Shown here one piece after another: positions 24,432 to 32,558 of a stretch of 64,000 bases of DNA. Both the position numbers and the translations under genes were made by a program. The stretch is taken from the NCBI GenBank assembly GCA_937864115.1, contig CALMII010000036.1:1-64000 (forward strand), in the 5' to 3' direction. Numbering within the stretch: position 1 is the stretch's first letter; every line of letters starts with the position of its first letter. The notes beneath the pieces are model-generated. The model was not told the origin of the DNA and made no database searches. It was given only the letters and a program-made list of their open reading frames with translations. The stretch comes from an uncultured Steroidobacter sp. Lineage in GTDB: Bacteria; Pseudomonadota; Gammaproteobacteria; Steroidobacterales; Steroidobacteraceae.

Positions 24432-25757
24432 TCAGCCGGCTTCCGCGGTGATCTTTTCCGCATCACCGCGCACGACCGCGTGCGAACCCGGCTTGGCCTC
24501 GCCGATGTCGGCCACGATCACGCGCTCGCCGGCGGTGAGTCCTTCGCGCACCTCGACGAAATCCTGACCCTTCACGCGCTGACCGAGGGTGACCGGCTTG
24601 CGCACGATCTTGCCGTCTTCGAGCGTATACACGAACGACGCGCCGGCTTCGTCGCGCGCCGCCATCTGCGGAATCGACAGCACGGGCTGCGTCGCGTCGA
24701 TCGCCAGCTGTCCCTGCGCGAACATGCCGCCCTTCAACGAACGATCGGCATTCGGCACCGCGATGTAGATGGTGATGGCGCGCGAGCCTTCCACCGTCGT
24801 CGGATTGATGCGCTGCACTTCGCCCGTGAACTCGCGCTCGCCGAAACCGCCGACCTTGAAGCGCGCAGTCTGGCCAGCGTGCACCGAGGGAATTTCCGCA
24901 GCCGGCACCGCGGCTTCGAGCAGCATCTGGCGCAGATCCACCACGGTGACGATCGAGGAATCCTGCGAGACCTTCTCGCCCGGCTGCACCAGCCGCTTCG
25001 CGATGGTGCCGGTGAAGGGCGCGCGAATGACGGAATCTTCGAGACTGATCTTGACCATGCGCGCCTGCGCCTCGGCCAGCCGCAGGCTGGCAACGTTCGC
25101 CGCATAGGCGCTCTCGGTCTGCTCGTACGTGTTCTGGGAAATGTATTTCTGTTCGAGCAGCGTGCGGTTCTTGTCGCGATTGAGCGTGGCGAGATCGAGA
25201 TCGGCACGCGCCTTGTCGACGGCGGCCAGTTCGCGGTCGTACTGGGCCTGCAGATTGCGCGTATCGATGCGGGCGATGATGTCGCCTTCGCGCACGTCCT
25301 GACCTTCGCGCACGGTAACCTGTTCGACTTCGCCGCTGACCTTCGATTTCACCGTCGCCTGCACGACGGGCGACATGGAACCCGACAGCGGCAGGAAACG
25401 CGCCAGCACCCGCTCCCGGACTGCCGATACGTCGACCTGGGCGAGTTCGAGCGGCGTCGCATTTGCGACTGCGGCAGGATCGGCTGCCGGTGCCGCAGGA
25501 GCGCGCGTGAGCATCCATGTCGCGACTGCCGCCGCGAGTGCGAGGGCCGCGATCACCCATACGCGCATCGACTTCCTGCCTGTGTCCCGCACGCCGCCAT
25601 CGTAGCCGACGTCGGCGGTCACGGATTCATCCAGCGGCTGCACGGGAGCGAGCCGGGAGACCGTGGCCAGGTGGCTCGATTCGTTGTGTACATTTGCCGA
25701 ATTATCGGTTTCGGACACGCTGTCCACCGCGGATTGCTGCCGTGCATGACTTTTCAC
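24432..25757 (-). CDS. RND efflux periplasmic adaptor, system 1
   Basis: Protein of 441 residues from the GTG at 25757, chosen because GAGGA lies 6 bases upstream. An in-frame ATG at 25568 would start directly at the membrane helix. The long start gives a 63-residue cytoplasmic tail before one helix (VWVIAALALAAAVATWML). Then come the membrane-fusion domains: a split lipoyl unit (VKSKVSGEVEQVTVREGQDV and VIRAPFTGTIAKRLVQPGEK), an intervening helical hairpin (residues about 165-235), a beta-barrel (FKVGGFGEREFTGEVQRINP) and a membrane-proximal domain. It couples the RND pump encoded next to an outer-membrane channel. Unlike many adaptors it has no lipoprotein Cys and is anchored by the helix. 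Confidence 0.9.
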   Translation of the reverse strand: MKSHARQQSAVDSVSETDNSANVHNESSHLATVSRLAPVQPLDESVTADVGYDGGVRDTGRKSMRVWVIAALALAAAVATWMLTRAPAAPAADPAAVANATPLELAQVDVSAVRERVLARFLPLSGSMSPVVQATVKSKVSGEVEQVTVREGQDVREGDIIARIDTRNLQAQYDRELAAVDKARADLDLATLNRDKNRTLLEQKYISQNTYEQTESAYAANVASLRLAEAQARMVKISLEDSVIRAPFTGTIAKRLVQPGEKVSQDSSIVTVVDLRQMLLEAAVPAAEIPSVHAGQTARFKVGGFGEREFTGEVQRINPTTVEGSRAITIYIAVPNADRSLKGGMFAQGQLAIDATQPVLSIPQMAARDEAGASFVYTLEDGKIVRKPVTLGQRVKGQDFVEVREGLTAGERVIVADIGEAKPGSHAVVRGDAEKITAEAG

Positions 25758-26063
25758 TGCGATTCCTCTCTGCGATCCGGCATCGCGGCCATCGGCGCGC
25801 CGCATCGGATTCTTGGCTCAGTCCACGAGGCGCCTGACGCTGTCGCAGGCTCCTTCCCAATGCACCCTTTGACGCTCGGCTTCGTCGAAAGGTTACAGCG
25901 GTGGTCAGCGATTTCCCGATGATCGCCGCCGTCCCGGTGCCACAACACCGGCACCGTGCCGATAGTTACAGCCGATTCGTGACGGGGTTTTGCCGGCCAC
26001 CGGATCAGACAATATCGCCGCTGAAGGTTCCGGCGACGTTGCGCCAGTTCATGGTGTGGCTGA
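25758..26063. other. Intergenic region with no gene seen
   Basis: About 300 bases between the divergent adaptor gene and the riboswitch promoter. Short open frames here lack ribosome sites and family resemblance. It contains a small GC hairpin (GGTGCCACAACACCGGCACC at 25937) and presumably the adaptor promoter. Confidence 0.5.
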
Positions 26064-26092
26064 TTGACCGACGCGCGGGCGCTGCCTAAGCT
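26064..26092 (+). promoter_or_regulatory. Candidate sigma-70-type promoter for the riboswitch RNA
   Basis: TTGACC at 26064-26069, a 17-base spacer and TAAGCT at 26087-26092. The start point would fall near 26099, just before the aptamer. The -10 match is partial. Confidence 0.4.
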
Positions 26093-26102
26093 GCGCGCCC
26101 TT

Positions 26103-26226
26103 CGTTGGGGAGTAGCTGCCGCGACCGGCTTTGTCAGGTTCGCGGAGAGCGCGTCAACACACTTGGCTGCCATGCGGCCATGGCGCGTTCGGCTCGACCG
26201 CAAGGTCCGGGCAGGGCGAGACCGAT
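26103..26226 (+). ncRNA. yybP-ykoY manganese riboswitch
   Basis: The hallmark conserved words of this riboswitch class occur in order: GGGGAGTAG at 26107-26115, GTCAACACACTTGG at 26153-26166, and GGCGAGACC at 26215-26223, with pairing segments between them. The class binds Mn2+ and commonly controls UPF0016/MntP-type exporters. The gene downstream is a UPF0016 protein, which fits exactly. A strong GGGGAGG ribosome-like word at 26264-26270 lies in the following hairpin region, so control is probably at translation or by termination before the gene. Confidence 0.88.
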
Positions 26227-26256
26227 GATGCAGTGTCCCGTCAACCAGCAAGCCTG

Positions 26257-26303
26257 GGGTCGAGCGGGGAGGCTGCGTCATGGGCTCAATCGCCGCTCGA
26301 CCC
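26257..26303 (+). promoter_or_regulatory. Expression-platform hairpin of the riboswitch
   Basis: GGGTCGAGCGG at 26257-26267 pairs perfectly with CCGCTCGACCC at 26293-26303, 11 bases each. The left arm runs into GGGGAGG (26264-26270), a Shine-Dalgarno-like word. The hairpin ends 10 bases before the ATG of the UPF0016 gene, so its folding should decide ribosome access. Confidence 0.55.
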
Positions 26304-26313
26304 GGTACACGAC

Positions 26314-26880
26314 ATGCTCGAAGCCCTCCTCGTCCCCACCGGCGTCGTCGCGCTGGCGGAAATCGGCGACAAGACCCAGTTGCTCGCATTGGTGCTCGCG
26401 GCCCGCTATCGCAAGCCGCTGCCGATCATTGCCGGCATTTTCATTGCAACCTTGCTGAACCATGCGCTCGCCGGTGCGGTGGGCGCACTGGCGGCCGCGG
26501 CGCTCGGCCCGGACATCCTGCGCTGGGTGCTCGGCCTGTCGTTCATCGTCATGGGCATCTGGACCCTGATTCCCGACAAGATCGACGACGCGCAGGAAAC
26601 GGCGCCGCCGCGCTTCGGCGTGTTCGCTGCCACGGTGATTGCCTTCTTCCTGCTGGAAATGGGCGACAAGACCCAGATCGCGACCGTCGCACTCGCTGCG
26701 CGGTACGACGCGCTGGCACTGGTCGTGATCGGCACCACGCTCGGCATGATGCTCGCCAACGTGCCGGTCGTCCTGCTGGGACAGCTCGCCGGAAAATCGC
26801 TGCCGCTGCGGCCGATTCACATCACGACGGCGGCCATCTTCGTGGTGATGGGGGTCGTGGTGTTGATGCGGGGAGTGTGA
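26314..26880 (+). CDS. UPF0016/GDT1-family manganese exporter
   Basis: Protein of 188 residues with six predicted membrane helices and the two family signature motifs, EIGDKTQLL near residue 16 and EMGDKTQIA near residue 110, in inverted-repeat halves. Members export Mn2+ (and in eukaryotes Ca2+/Mn2+ into the Golgi). The ATG at 26314 fits the family N-terminus (MLEALLVPTGVVALAEIGDK). The frame is open upstream, but that part overlaps the riboswitch. An ATG at 26280 preceded by GGGGAGG is in another frame and is probably not a start for this protein. Expression is expected to rise with Mn2+ through the upstream riboswitch. Confidence 0.9.
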   Translation: MLEALLVPTGVVALAEIGDKTQLLALVLAARYRKPLPIIAGIFIATLLNHALAGAVGALAAAALGPDILRWVLGLSFIVMGIWTLIPDKIDDAQETAPPRFGVFAATVIAFFLLEMGDKTQIATVALAARYDALALVVIGTTLGMMLANVPVVLLGQLAGKSLPLRPIHITTAAIFVVMGVVVLMRGV

Positions 26881-26905
26881 TCGCTCCCCTATCTTCTTCC
26901 TCTTC

Positions 26906-26969
26906 CTGTGGGGCCGGCTTCAGCCGGCCTCTTTTTCTATAAGGAGTCAGGCTGAAGCCTGACCTACAG
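26906..26969 (+). repeat. Paired REP element (BIME), copy 10
   Basis: Standard pair with a longer spacer (about 19 bases, T-rich) between the two hairpins. It sits between the convergent UPF0016 and DUF2235 genes, where it could also act as a terminator. Confidence 0.92.
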
Positions 26970-27004
26970 ACAGAGGGCGGACGCCAGCGCACGACGCGAT
27001 CGCG

Positions 27005-28585
27005 TCACTGCTTCGCTTCGGCGCTGCGCGCCCGCGCCTTCTTCAACGCATCGCGCAGTTTCTGCTGGTGAACGAACCAGAAGCCCGCGAACGCGCGGCT
27101 CATGCCGCGCGTGGACCACGACGACAGCAGCCACGCAATCGTGAGCCCCGCGACGAGGACGCCCGCCAGCAGCAGCGACTTCGATCCATGCCAGAACAGC
27201 ACGCGCAGCGTGTCGAACGGACTGGTAACCAGTTCGAACAGCAGGAGCCCGAGGCTCGTCACGAAGGCGCGGACCGAGGTCGTCGCCTGCGGCGTGGCGG
27301 AAGCGGCGAGCAGCAGCACCGCGACGATCGTCAGGACGAAGATCCGGTACGACAGCCGGCCGACATTGAGCCGCGTCGCGACCGTCGCGAGCAGCGATGA
27401 TGCCTCCGGATGCCCTTCCCGAAGCACCGTCTCCACGCTCCTGGCGCGCTCGGCCGCCGCCGCATCCTTGACCGGATCGCCCGTCAGCGTGAATACGACC
27501 TGGGAGCTGGCCGGCAGGTTGCCGGGACGATAGTCGTCCGTGCCGTGCGCGATCCGTTCCAGCACGCTCAGGTGCAGCTTGGGCGTGACGCCGCTGGCTT
27601 CGCACATCGCCGCGACATTGCGCGGCAGCCAGCGGTAGAACATGCCGACACCCGACCGCGGGTCGTAGAGCTTGTCGTCGACGTTGGCGTGCTCGCCGTA
27701 GTAGGCACGTTCGTTGGCGACGAACCGCAGTCCCGCCCGTTCGGCGTGCTGCATCATCCAGTCGAGCGCGACCAGCGACATGCCCTGCTTGGGATACCCG
27801 CCGCCGACGTTCGAGTGCGCGCCCGAGAACCACACCTGTTCGATCGACTGGCCGGGCTGCAGCGGCGCCGTCTCGTCCCAGATCAGCGGCTGGAAGGACT
27901 GACGCTCATCGTCGATGGCGAGCGCGTGCACGGCCCGGTCGACGGCGGTGCTCAACACGAGATCCGGAAACTTGAACTGATAGACGAGCTTGTTCACCAG
28001 GTCGGAGACGTGCAGCGGCAGGCCGACGGCATCGACGGTATCCCACACGCCCAGGAAGTAGATGCGCTCGCCGCCATGACAGTGCCGTTCGCGAAACTGC
28101 ACCGTGACGCTGCGATCCACGGGCCCGATGAGTTTTTTCATGAGCCAGGTGCGATAGCAGCCGCGATAGACCTCGTATGCCTGCCTGACCAGGGCATCGA
28201 GATCGTCGGGACCTTCGAGCCGGTTCACATCGATGATCCCGCAGGTGCCGATGAAGCCGCTGAGACTGCGCACCGTGAAGGCGCCGCGACTGAAACCGAA
28301 CAGGAAGATCCGGTCGCCCGGATCGTAGATGCGGCACAGCTCCTTGTAGAGCTGGCGGACATTGCGGCTCAGTCCATAGCCCGCGGCGCCGCCCAGAACG
28401 CGCATGAGCCGCAGACTCTCCGTGCCGACGCCGTCGTCGTAGATCGCGACCTGCGGCGCGCGCTCCGGATGGAAGCGATGCGAATTGAGATCGACGGACT
28501 CGAAGATCTTGAAGACGTTGGTGCCGCGCCCCTTGATGGCGGTGTTCCCCGTCCCATCGGAGCAGATGATGATGTTCTTGGCCAT
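27005..28585 (-). CDS. DUF2235 alpha/beta-hydrolase-like protein
   Basis: Protein of 526 residues. The first 350 residues carry the DUF2235 features: N-terminal NIIICSDGTGNTAIKG, DDGVGT, and the nucleophile elbow IFLFGFSRGAFTVRSLSG, with a His-containing GAHSNVGGGYP segment that likely completes a Ser-Asp-His triad. DUF2235 proteins include T6SS phospholipase effectors and uncharacterised cytoplasmic hydrolases. No VgrG, PAAR or T6SS gene is nearby, so the second group is more likely. Two or three hydrophobic helices lie near residues 400-490 (YRIFVLTIVAVLLLAASA, LLLAGVLVAGLTIAWLL), so the C-terminus is membrane-bound. A GGAG word lies 16 bases before the ATG, farther than usual. Confidence 0.82.
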   Translation of the reverse strand: MAKNIIICSDGTGNTAIKGRGTNVFKIFESVDLNSHRFHPERAPQVAIYDDGVGTESLRLMRVLGGAAGYGLSRNVRQLYKELCRIYDPGDRIFLFGFSRGAFTVRSLSGFIGTCGIIDVNRLEGPDDLDALVRQAYEVYRGCYRTWLMKKLIGPVDRSVTVQFRERHCHGGERIYFLGVWDTVDAVGLPLHVSDLVNKLVYQFKFPDLVLSTAVDRAVHALAIDDERQSFQPLIWDETAPLQPGQSIEQVWFSGAHSNVGGGYPKQGMSLVALDWMMQHAERAGLRFVANERAYYGEHANVDDKLYDPRSGVGMFYRWLPRNVAAMCEASGVTPKLHLSVLERIAHGTDDYRPGNLPASSQVVFTLTGDPVKDAAAAERARSVETVLREGHPEASSLLATVATRLNVGRLSYRIFVLTIVAVLLLAASATPQATTSVRAFVTSLGLLLFELVTSPFDTLRVLFWHGSKSLLLAGVLVAGLTIAWLLSSWSTRGMSRAFAGFWFVHQQKLRDALKKARARSAEAKQ

Positions 28586-28662
28586 GACGCTGCGGCTGCG
28601 ACTCCTTCACGAGCCGCCAGCAGCGTAGTCCAACGCAGTACGGATGGAATCGGCGAAAAGGG

Positions 28663-29001
28663 CTAGCGCCCCACTGCATGACCCGGCAGCGAATGGGCGA
28701 GGCGGTCCTCGCGTGCGGCGCGCAGATCGAGTGCGAGGTTGTACAGGGCGACGCCCATCGGAAAGAGATTGGAGAGGACGCCGACCGAGTCGTTCTTGCC
28801 CCAGATGAAGTAGGCCAGCAGCAGCGCACTGCCCGACACGCTCATGAGCCAGAACGAACGCGGAATGACCGGTCGGCCACGCGCCCGGGTAGCGATGAGC
28901 TGGACCACCCAGCGGCCGGCGAACAGGACGATGCCGAGATAGCCGACGAGCTTCCAGGGCGTGACCGCGATGCCGAAAACGGTAAGCAGGGTGTCGTTCA
29001 T
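28663..29001 (-). CDS. LABN-domain membrane protein (lipid-A-disaccharide synthase N-terminal-like)
   Basis: Protein of 112 residues with three membrane helices (TPWKLVGYLGIVLFAGRWVV, SFWLMSVSGSALLLAYFIW, VGVLSNLFPMGVALYNL). The pattern FAGRWVVQLIATRARGRPVI followed by PRSFWLMSVSGS is characteristic of the small LABN family, often found next to lipid A or undecaprenyl-glycosyl genes and structurally related to small multidrug transporters. Function is unproven. No LPS gene adjoins it. It is divergent from the amino-acid permease. Confidence 0.78.
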   Translation of the reverse strand: MNDTLLTVFGIAVTPWKLVGYLGIVLFAGRWVVQLIATRARGRPVIPRSFWLMSVSGSALLLAYFIWGKNDSVGVLSNLFPMGVALYNLALDLRAAREDRLAHSLPGHAVGR

Positions 29002-29108
29002 ACGCGTGTGACGCTGTATACCTTTGCTTTCAATCGCAAACGTACCCGTCCGGTTCCTTCCCTGTCGTTACAATCCCTTCACTACGACCGCCGCTGGAGA
29101 ACGACAAC

Positions 29109-30527
29109 GTGGCGTACTGGAACCGGCGCAAGCAGCTCGACACCATCACTGCCGGAATCTCCGGTCATGCCCTGAAACCCACGCTGAGCTGGCCGCACCT
29201 GATCGGACTGGGTGTCGGCGGCATCGTGGGAACGGGCATCTACACGCTGACAGGCGTCGGCGCCGGGCTGGCAGGCCCCGGGGTCATCCTGTCGTTCGTG
29301 ATCGCCGGCATCGTCTGCGCCTGCGCGGCACTGGCGTATGCCGAGATGGCGACGATGATGCCTGTGGCCGGCAGCGCCTATACGTACAGCTATGTAGTCC
29401 TGGGCGAACTGCTCGCCTGGGTCGTGGGCTGGACGCTCATCCTCGAATACACGGTCGTGTGCAGTGCGGTCGCCGTCGGCTGGTCCGGCTATGCAGCCGG
29501 CGTCATCAAGTCGGCGGGATGGAACGTACCCGAGGCGCTATTGGCCGGCCCGCACGCCGGCGGCGTCCTCAACGTGCCGGCCATTCTGATTTCGCTTGCC
29601 GTGGCCGGACTGCTGGCGCTCGGCACGCGCGAGAGCGCGACCGTCAATCTCATCCTCGTGTTCGTGAAGCTGATCGCGCTGGCGCTGTTCATCGCGCTGG
29701 CAGTGCCGGCCTTCGATGCCGACCACTTCACGCCCTTCATGCCTTACGGATTCGCCGGTACCGAGGTCGACGGCGTGAAACACGGCGTGATGGCGGCCGC
29801 GGCCATCATCTTCTTCGCGTTCTATGGCTTCGACGCCGTATCGACGGCGGCGGAAGAGACGCGTAACCCGGGGCGCGACCTGAAGATCGGCATCGTCGGC
29901 TCGATGCTGATCTGTACCTTCATCTATATGGCGGTCGCAGCCGCGGCTCTCGGGGGTGCCACCTACCAGTCGCTGGCCGCAAGTCCCGAGCCGCTGGCGC
30001 TGGTGTTGCGCAGCCTGAATCACCCGGTGGCCGCGAACCTGATCGCCGGCGCTGCGGTGCTCGCTCTGCCCACCGTGATCATGGCGTTCATGTATGGGCA
30101 GTCGCGCATCTTCTTCGTCATGGCGCGCGATGGACTGCTGCCGCAACGATTGAGTGCCATCAGCGAACGTACTGGTTCGCCGGTGCTGATGATCCTTGTC
30201 ACCGGCGTGATCGTGTCGATGATCGCCGGCCTGCTGCCTCTGGATAAAATTGCCGCGTTGGCGAACGCCGGAACGTTGTGCGCCTTCATCTCCGTCGCGA
30301 TCTGCATGCTTATCCTGCGAAAGCGGGCGCCGGATTTTCCCCGGAAGTTCCGTACGCCACTTGCCGGGCTCGTCGGGACACTGGCTGTCGTGGGCTGCCT
30401 GTATCTCTTCTGGAATCTGCCGGCGATGACCATCCTGTTTTTCGTCATCTGGAATATCGTCGGGCTCGCCGTCTATCTGCTGTTCGCACGCCACAGGAGC
30501 GCGCTGGCGAAGGAAGGCGGCGGATGA
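29109..30527 (+). CDS. Amino-acid permease, APC superfamily
   Basis: Protein of 472 residues with about 12-14 membrane helices. The GTG start at 29109 has GGAGA 8 bases upstream. The first helix has the conserved GVGGIVGTGIYTLTGVGAGL motif of APC transporters, and the FYGFDAVSTAAEETRNPGRD stretch in the middle is the cationic-amino-acid/YfnA-like signature. It imports or exchanges amino acids across the inner membrane. The exact substrate cannot be told. The gene is monocistronic, with a REP element directly after it. Confidence 0.9.
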   Translation: MAYWNRRKQLDTITAGISGHALKPTLSWPHLIGLGVGGIVGTGIYTLTGVGAGLAGPGVILSFVIAGIVCACAALAYAEMATMMPVAGSAYTYSYVVLGELLAWVVGWTLILEYTVVCSAVAVGWSGYAAGVIKSAGWNVPEALLAGPHAGGVLNVPAILISLAVAGLLALGTRESATVNLILVFVKLIALALFIALAVPAFDADHFTPFMPYGFAGTEVDGVKHGVMAAAAIIFFAFYGFDAVSTAAEETRNPGRDLKIGIVGSMLICTFIYMAVAAAALGGATYQSLAASPEPLALVLRSLNHPVAANLIAGAAVLALPTVIMAFMYGQSRIFFVMARDGLLPQRLSAISERTGSPVLMILVTGVIVSMIAGLLPLDKIAALANAGTLCAFISVAICMLILRKRAPDFPRKFRTPLAGLVGTLAVVGCLYLFWNLPAMTILFFVIWNIVGLAVYLLFARHRSALAKEGGG

Positions 30528-30543
30528 CCGCCCTCTCTCTTCC

Positions 30544-30599
30544 CTGTGGGGCCGGCTTCAGCCGGCCTGAGAACTGTCAGGCTACAGCCTGACCCACAG
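30544..30599 (+). repeat. Paired REP element (BIME), copy 11
   Basis: CTGTGG, GGCCGGCTTCAGCCGGCC, GTCAGGCTACAGCCTGAC (loop variant), CCCACAG. Between the convergent permease and small secreted protein genes. Confidence 0.9.
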
Positions 30600-30609
30600 A
30601 AGAAGCAGA

Positions 30610-31005
30610 TCAGCGTTTCACCGTCCAGGTGCCGCTCGCGAACGACGTGCTCTCGCCTTTCGCCACCATGTTCCATTCGCCGCTGGCGGAGTCGCCAGCG
30701 AAAGTGCCGGTGAGCAGAATGTCCGCCTGCGGATCCGGCGTGTAGGGATAGCGGATGGTGAGACGATCGTCGGCGACCGACACCGACGCGAACGTCGCGG
30801 TGTAGTCACCCGTATCCTGCCCGACCGCAACTTCGCCCGCGTCCGCGCCGGCCGCGATCGTCAACACCAGCGAACCGCCTGAACCGCCGCCTTCCCACGT
30901 TCCCGTCCATTTGCCGGCGAACCGCGATCCGTCTGCCGCCTGCAGAACGGAGAACGCTCCGGCGACGATCAGCATCAGCGCTGCAAACCAGATCGGCTTC
31001 TTCAT
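30610..31005 (-). CDS. Small secreted protein of unknown function
   Basis: Protein of 131 residues. The ATG at 31005 (MKKPIWFAA) is preferred to the one 6 bases earlier because GAGGGA then lies at a proper 6-base distance. A signal peptide covers residues 1 to about 24 (cleaved after LQA). The mature domain is a small beta-rich unit beginning FAGKWTGTWEG and ending ASGEWNMVAKGESTSFASGT, a pattern seen in lipocalin-like or extracellular beta-barrel proteins. No catalytic motif. It is convergent with the permease gene and 37 bases downstream of the MFS gene, so it may share that transcript. Confidence 0.7.
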   Translation of the reverse strand: MKKPIWFAALMLIVAGAFSVLQAADGSRFAGKWTGTWEGGGSGGSLVLTIAAGADAGEVAVGQDTGDYTATFASVSVADDRLTIRYPYTPDPQADILLTGTFAGDSASGEWNMVAKGESTSFASGTWTVKR

Positions 31006-31042
31006 GGTCATTCCCTCGTTGGTGATGGACCTGCATCGAGAA

Positions 31043-32329
31043 TCATCGAACGCCCTTCAGGGGCAGAATCGCAATCGAACTCATGAACGCAATGGCGCCC
31101 GCCGCGATGAACAGCCAGGTGTAGTCGCCATGGCTGAGCGAAAGGATGATCGGGCCGAGCGCGGGCGCCACGGATTGCGGCAGCGCATTGGCGATGTTGA
31201 ACATGCCGAGATCCTTGGCCGCATCCAGCTTGCGGTTCGGAAGGATCTGCGTGACGAGCGCGAGTTCGACGGCGAAGTACACGCCCTGCCCGACGCCGGT
31301 CAGCGCCATACCGATCAGCACTTCCGAATAGTCGCTCGCAGCGGCGATCGTCCACAGGCCGGAACCGTACACCGCGGCGGCGACCAGCACGAAAATCTTG
31401 CGGCGTCCCGTGGCATCGGAAATCCGGCCGCCCAGCAGGCTGGAAATGACGATCATGCTGGCCTGCACCAGCATCGACTTGAAGATGAGTCCGGGCACCG
31501 CCGTCACGTCGTAACCGAGCTTGTCGATCAGGTAGTACGACTGATACGTCGTGAGAAACGCCGTGCCCGTCACGAGCAGGAAGCGGCTCAGCCACGCCCA
31601 GGCGAAATCGGGATGCTGCGCCGGATTCAGCCAGAACGAGCGCAGGAACTCGCGCAGCGTCGAGGCCGTCAGCTGCGCGGGCTGCTGACGTCGATCGGGC
31701 AGCAGCAGCACGAGCAACATCACGGTCGCCGAACCCACGAGGGCCGGCACCAGAAACATCATCAGCATCGACGTCGGCAACGCCTGCACCAGGAACGTAC
31801 CGCTCACCTGCCCGATGGGCATGCAGATCCCCAGCACGCCCGACACGGTACCGCGCTGCGACGCCGGTATCTGATCGGGCAGGATCGCAACGATCGCCGC
31901 CAGCACCGCGTTGAACGCGAGCTGCGCCAGACACCAGCCGAGCAGCAGCACGGGAATGCTCGGCGCCAACGCCACGATGACGAGACAGGCGGTGCCGCAG
32001 ATCATGCCGCCGATCAGCCACGGACGGCGCATTCCGTATCGCGACGTGGTGCGATCGCTCAGCCGTCCGAACACCGGATTGCCGACGAGCGCAAAGAAGG
32101 CACCGATGCCCAGCACCATCGCCAGCTGCCCGGCCGCGTTGTCCGGCGCGAGTTGCCGGACACGCAGCGCAATCGTCACGAGCATGGGCGTCAGCAGCGC
32201 AAGCCACACACCGGCATACGCCAGCGCATAGACGAACACGAAGAAGTGACTGGCGCGCGGCATCTCATCGCCTGCGCCCGCAGCAACGCCCTCGGATACA
32301 GCCAGTCCCGAAGGAACGGACTCGACCAT
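31043..32329 (-). CDS. MFS transporter, probably for a sugar
   Basis: Protein of 428 residues with 12 membrane helices. The ATG at 32329 (MVESVPSGL) has a G-rich ribosome site. The MFS signature between helices 2 and 3 is present (GRLSDRTTSRYGMRRPWLIG), with its counterpart in the second half (GGRISDATGRRKIFV). The PWLIGG end of the motif is seen in sugar-proton symporters of the SLC45/SuxC kind. The divergent LacI-family gene strengthens the sugar assignment, since such regulators usually sense the transported sugar or a derivative. Confidence 0.82.
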   Translation of the reverse strand: MVESVPSGLAVSEGVAAGAGDEMPRASHFFVFVYALAYAGVWLALLTPMLVTIALRVRQLAPDNAAGQLAMVLGIGAFFALVGNPVFGRLSDRTTSRYGMRRPWLIGGMICGTACLVIVALAPSIPVLLLGWCLAQLAFNAVLAAIVAILPDQIPASQRGTVSGVLGICMPIGQVSGTFLVQALPTSMLMMFLVPALVGSATVMLLVLLLPDRRQQPAQLTASTLREFLRSFWLNPAQHPDFAWAWLSRFLLVTGTAFLTTYQSYYLIDKLGYDVTAVPGLIFKSMLVQASMIVISSLLGGRISDATGRRKIFVLVAAAVYGSGLWTIAAASDYSEVLIGMALTGVGQGVYFAVELALVTQILPNRKLDAAKDLGMFNIANALPQSVAPALGPIILSLSHGDYTWLFIAAGAIAFMSSIAILPLKGVR

Positions 32330-32558
32330 CGACGATCCCCCCTGTACCGGCGCCCGTATCGGCCTCTGCGGACCCACGGACGAATCCCGGTAGATTCACA
32401 ACAGAGTTTTACAGGGAATGCGGCAGCCAAGAAAGCGCCTGCACCGGACATGGGTGTACCATGCGCGCGCAAGCGGGCCCGCTGCGGCGGCCCTCAACAA
32501 CATCGACTGTATCGAACCGGGCCCTGCAGCCCGATGCTTGAATGACGGCGCACGCACG

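Noticed and set aside
27005..28585. DUF2235 protein as a T6SS effector
   Set aside because: No VgrG, PAAR, Hcp or immunity-like gene is nearby, and the neighbour is a convergent transport gene.
28663..29001. Small membrane protein as an SMR drug exporter
   Set aside because: The GRWVVQ and PRSFWLMSVSGS pattern fits the LABN family better, and the conserved SMR Glu in helix 1 is absent.
32330..32558. LacI operator between the MFS and regulator genes
   Set aside because: Only weak, interrupted symmetry (for example CGGGC ... GCCCG near 32516) was found; nothing with the usual central CG palindrome.
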